Origin: Actinomycetota bacterium
Lineage (GTDB): Bacteria > Actinomycetota > Actinomycetes > S36-B12
Length of the DNA: 13,357 bases
Direction of reading: 5' to 3'
NCBI GenBank assembly: GCA_947499275.1
Contig: CANMNM010000017.1
Span: 1 to 13,357, forward strand
Of the stretch, positions 13,313 through 13,357 are shown piece by piece. A model generated the notes under the pieces. It worked only from the letters and a program-made list of their open reading frames with translations. It ran no database searches and had not been told where the DNA came from. The stretch's first letter is position 1. Each line of letters begins with the position of its first letter. A program made the position numbers and the translations under genes.

Positions 13313-13357
13313 TCTCTGAGGCACCGATTATTGTTATTAAGTTTGGCGGTAACGCAA
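13309..13357 (+). CDS. argB: acetylglutamate kinase, first 16 codons (truncated by window edge)
   Basis: The ATG at 13309 overlaps the argJ stop (ATGA) and is preceded by GGAG (13297-13300). The visible peptide MISEAPIIVIKFGGNA carries the first strand and the K-F-G-G-N nucleotide-binding motif that opens acetylglutamate kinase (usually VKYGGNAM). The position after argC-argJ supports the call. ArgB phosphorylates N-acetylglutamate, the second and usually feedback-inhibited step. Confidence 0.9.
   Translation, partial: MISEAPIIVIKFGGNA

Overview
The window is a mid-GC piece of an actinobacterial chromosome. The order infC-rpmI-rplT-SpoU/TrmH methyltransferase, later pheS-pheT and argC-argJ-argB, is typical of the class Actinomycetia. 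The neighbouring SseB-like and DUF1844 proteins, the Cys-rich insert in PheS and several TTG/GTG starts agree with this. The low share of very GC-rich codons suggests a smaller-genome, possibly aquatic lineage rather than a Streptomyces-like one, but this is inference and I cannot name the genus.

Layout. Positions 1-480 (minus strand) hold the N-terminal 160 residues of a CynX/NimT-type MFS transporter that runs off the window. Divergent from it, 512-1189 encodes an SseB-family protein with a leaderless-type -10 element directly before its ATG. It converges on a DUF1844 gene (1218-1607, minus). The two genes meet in three tandem copies of a 16-bp repeat, and the outer copies supply both stop codons. 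Positions 1608-1794 hold a leader rich in inverted repeats, a nine-codon upstream ORF and the infC start. The infC start looks like an AUC codon behind a perfect Shine-Dalgarno (SD) sequence. rpmI, rplT and an rRNA/tRNA methyltransferase gene follow. Next comes an unassigned protein with the residue pattern of a 2-oxoglutarate/Fe(II) oxygenase (3856-4650). The sulfate-activation genes cysD and a cysN-cysC fusion run directly into pheS and pheT. The arginine genes argC, argJ and the first 49 bases of argB close the window.

How the genes work together. infC-rpmI-rplT is the conserved initiation factor 3/L35/L20 operon, here extended by an RNA methyltransferase whose TTG start touches the rplT stop. 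CysD and CysNC convert sulfate and ATP to APS and then PAPS. Their stop/start overlaps and the pheS SD lying inside the cysNC end suggest one cysD-cysNC-pheS-pheT transcription unit, which joins sulfur activation to phenylalanyl-tRNA synthetase. argC has its own signals: a TATATT -10 exactly six bases before the ATG and two overlapping palindromes resembling ARG boxes. This suggests leaderless, ArgR-repressed transcription of argC-argJ-argB.

The parts most worth follow-up are the infC leader (1631-1797), the 16-bp tandem repeat between convergent genes, the argC operator/leaderless promoter, and the orphan oxygenase-like gene beside the sulfur genes. I see no mobile element, CRISPR array, tRNA or rRNA gene.
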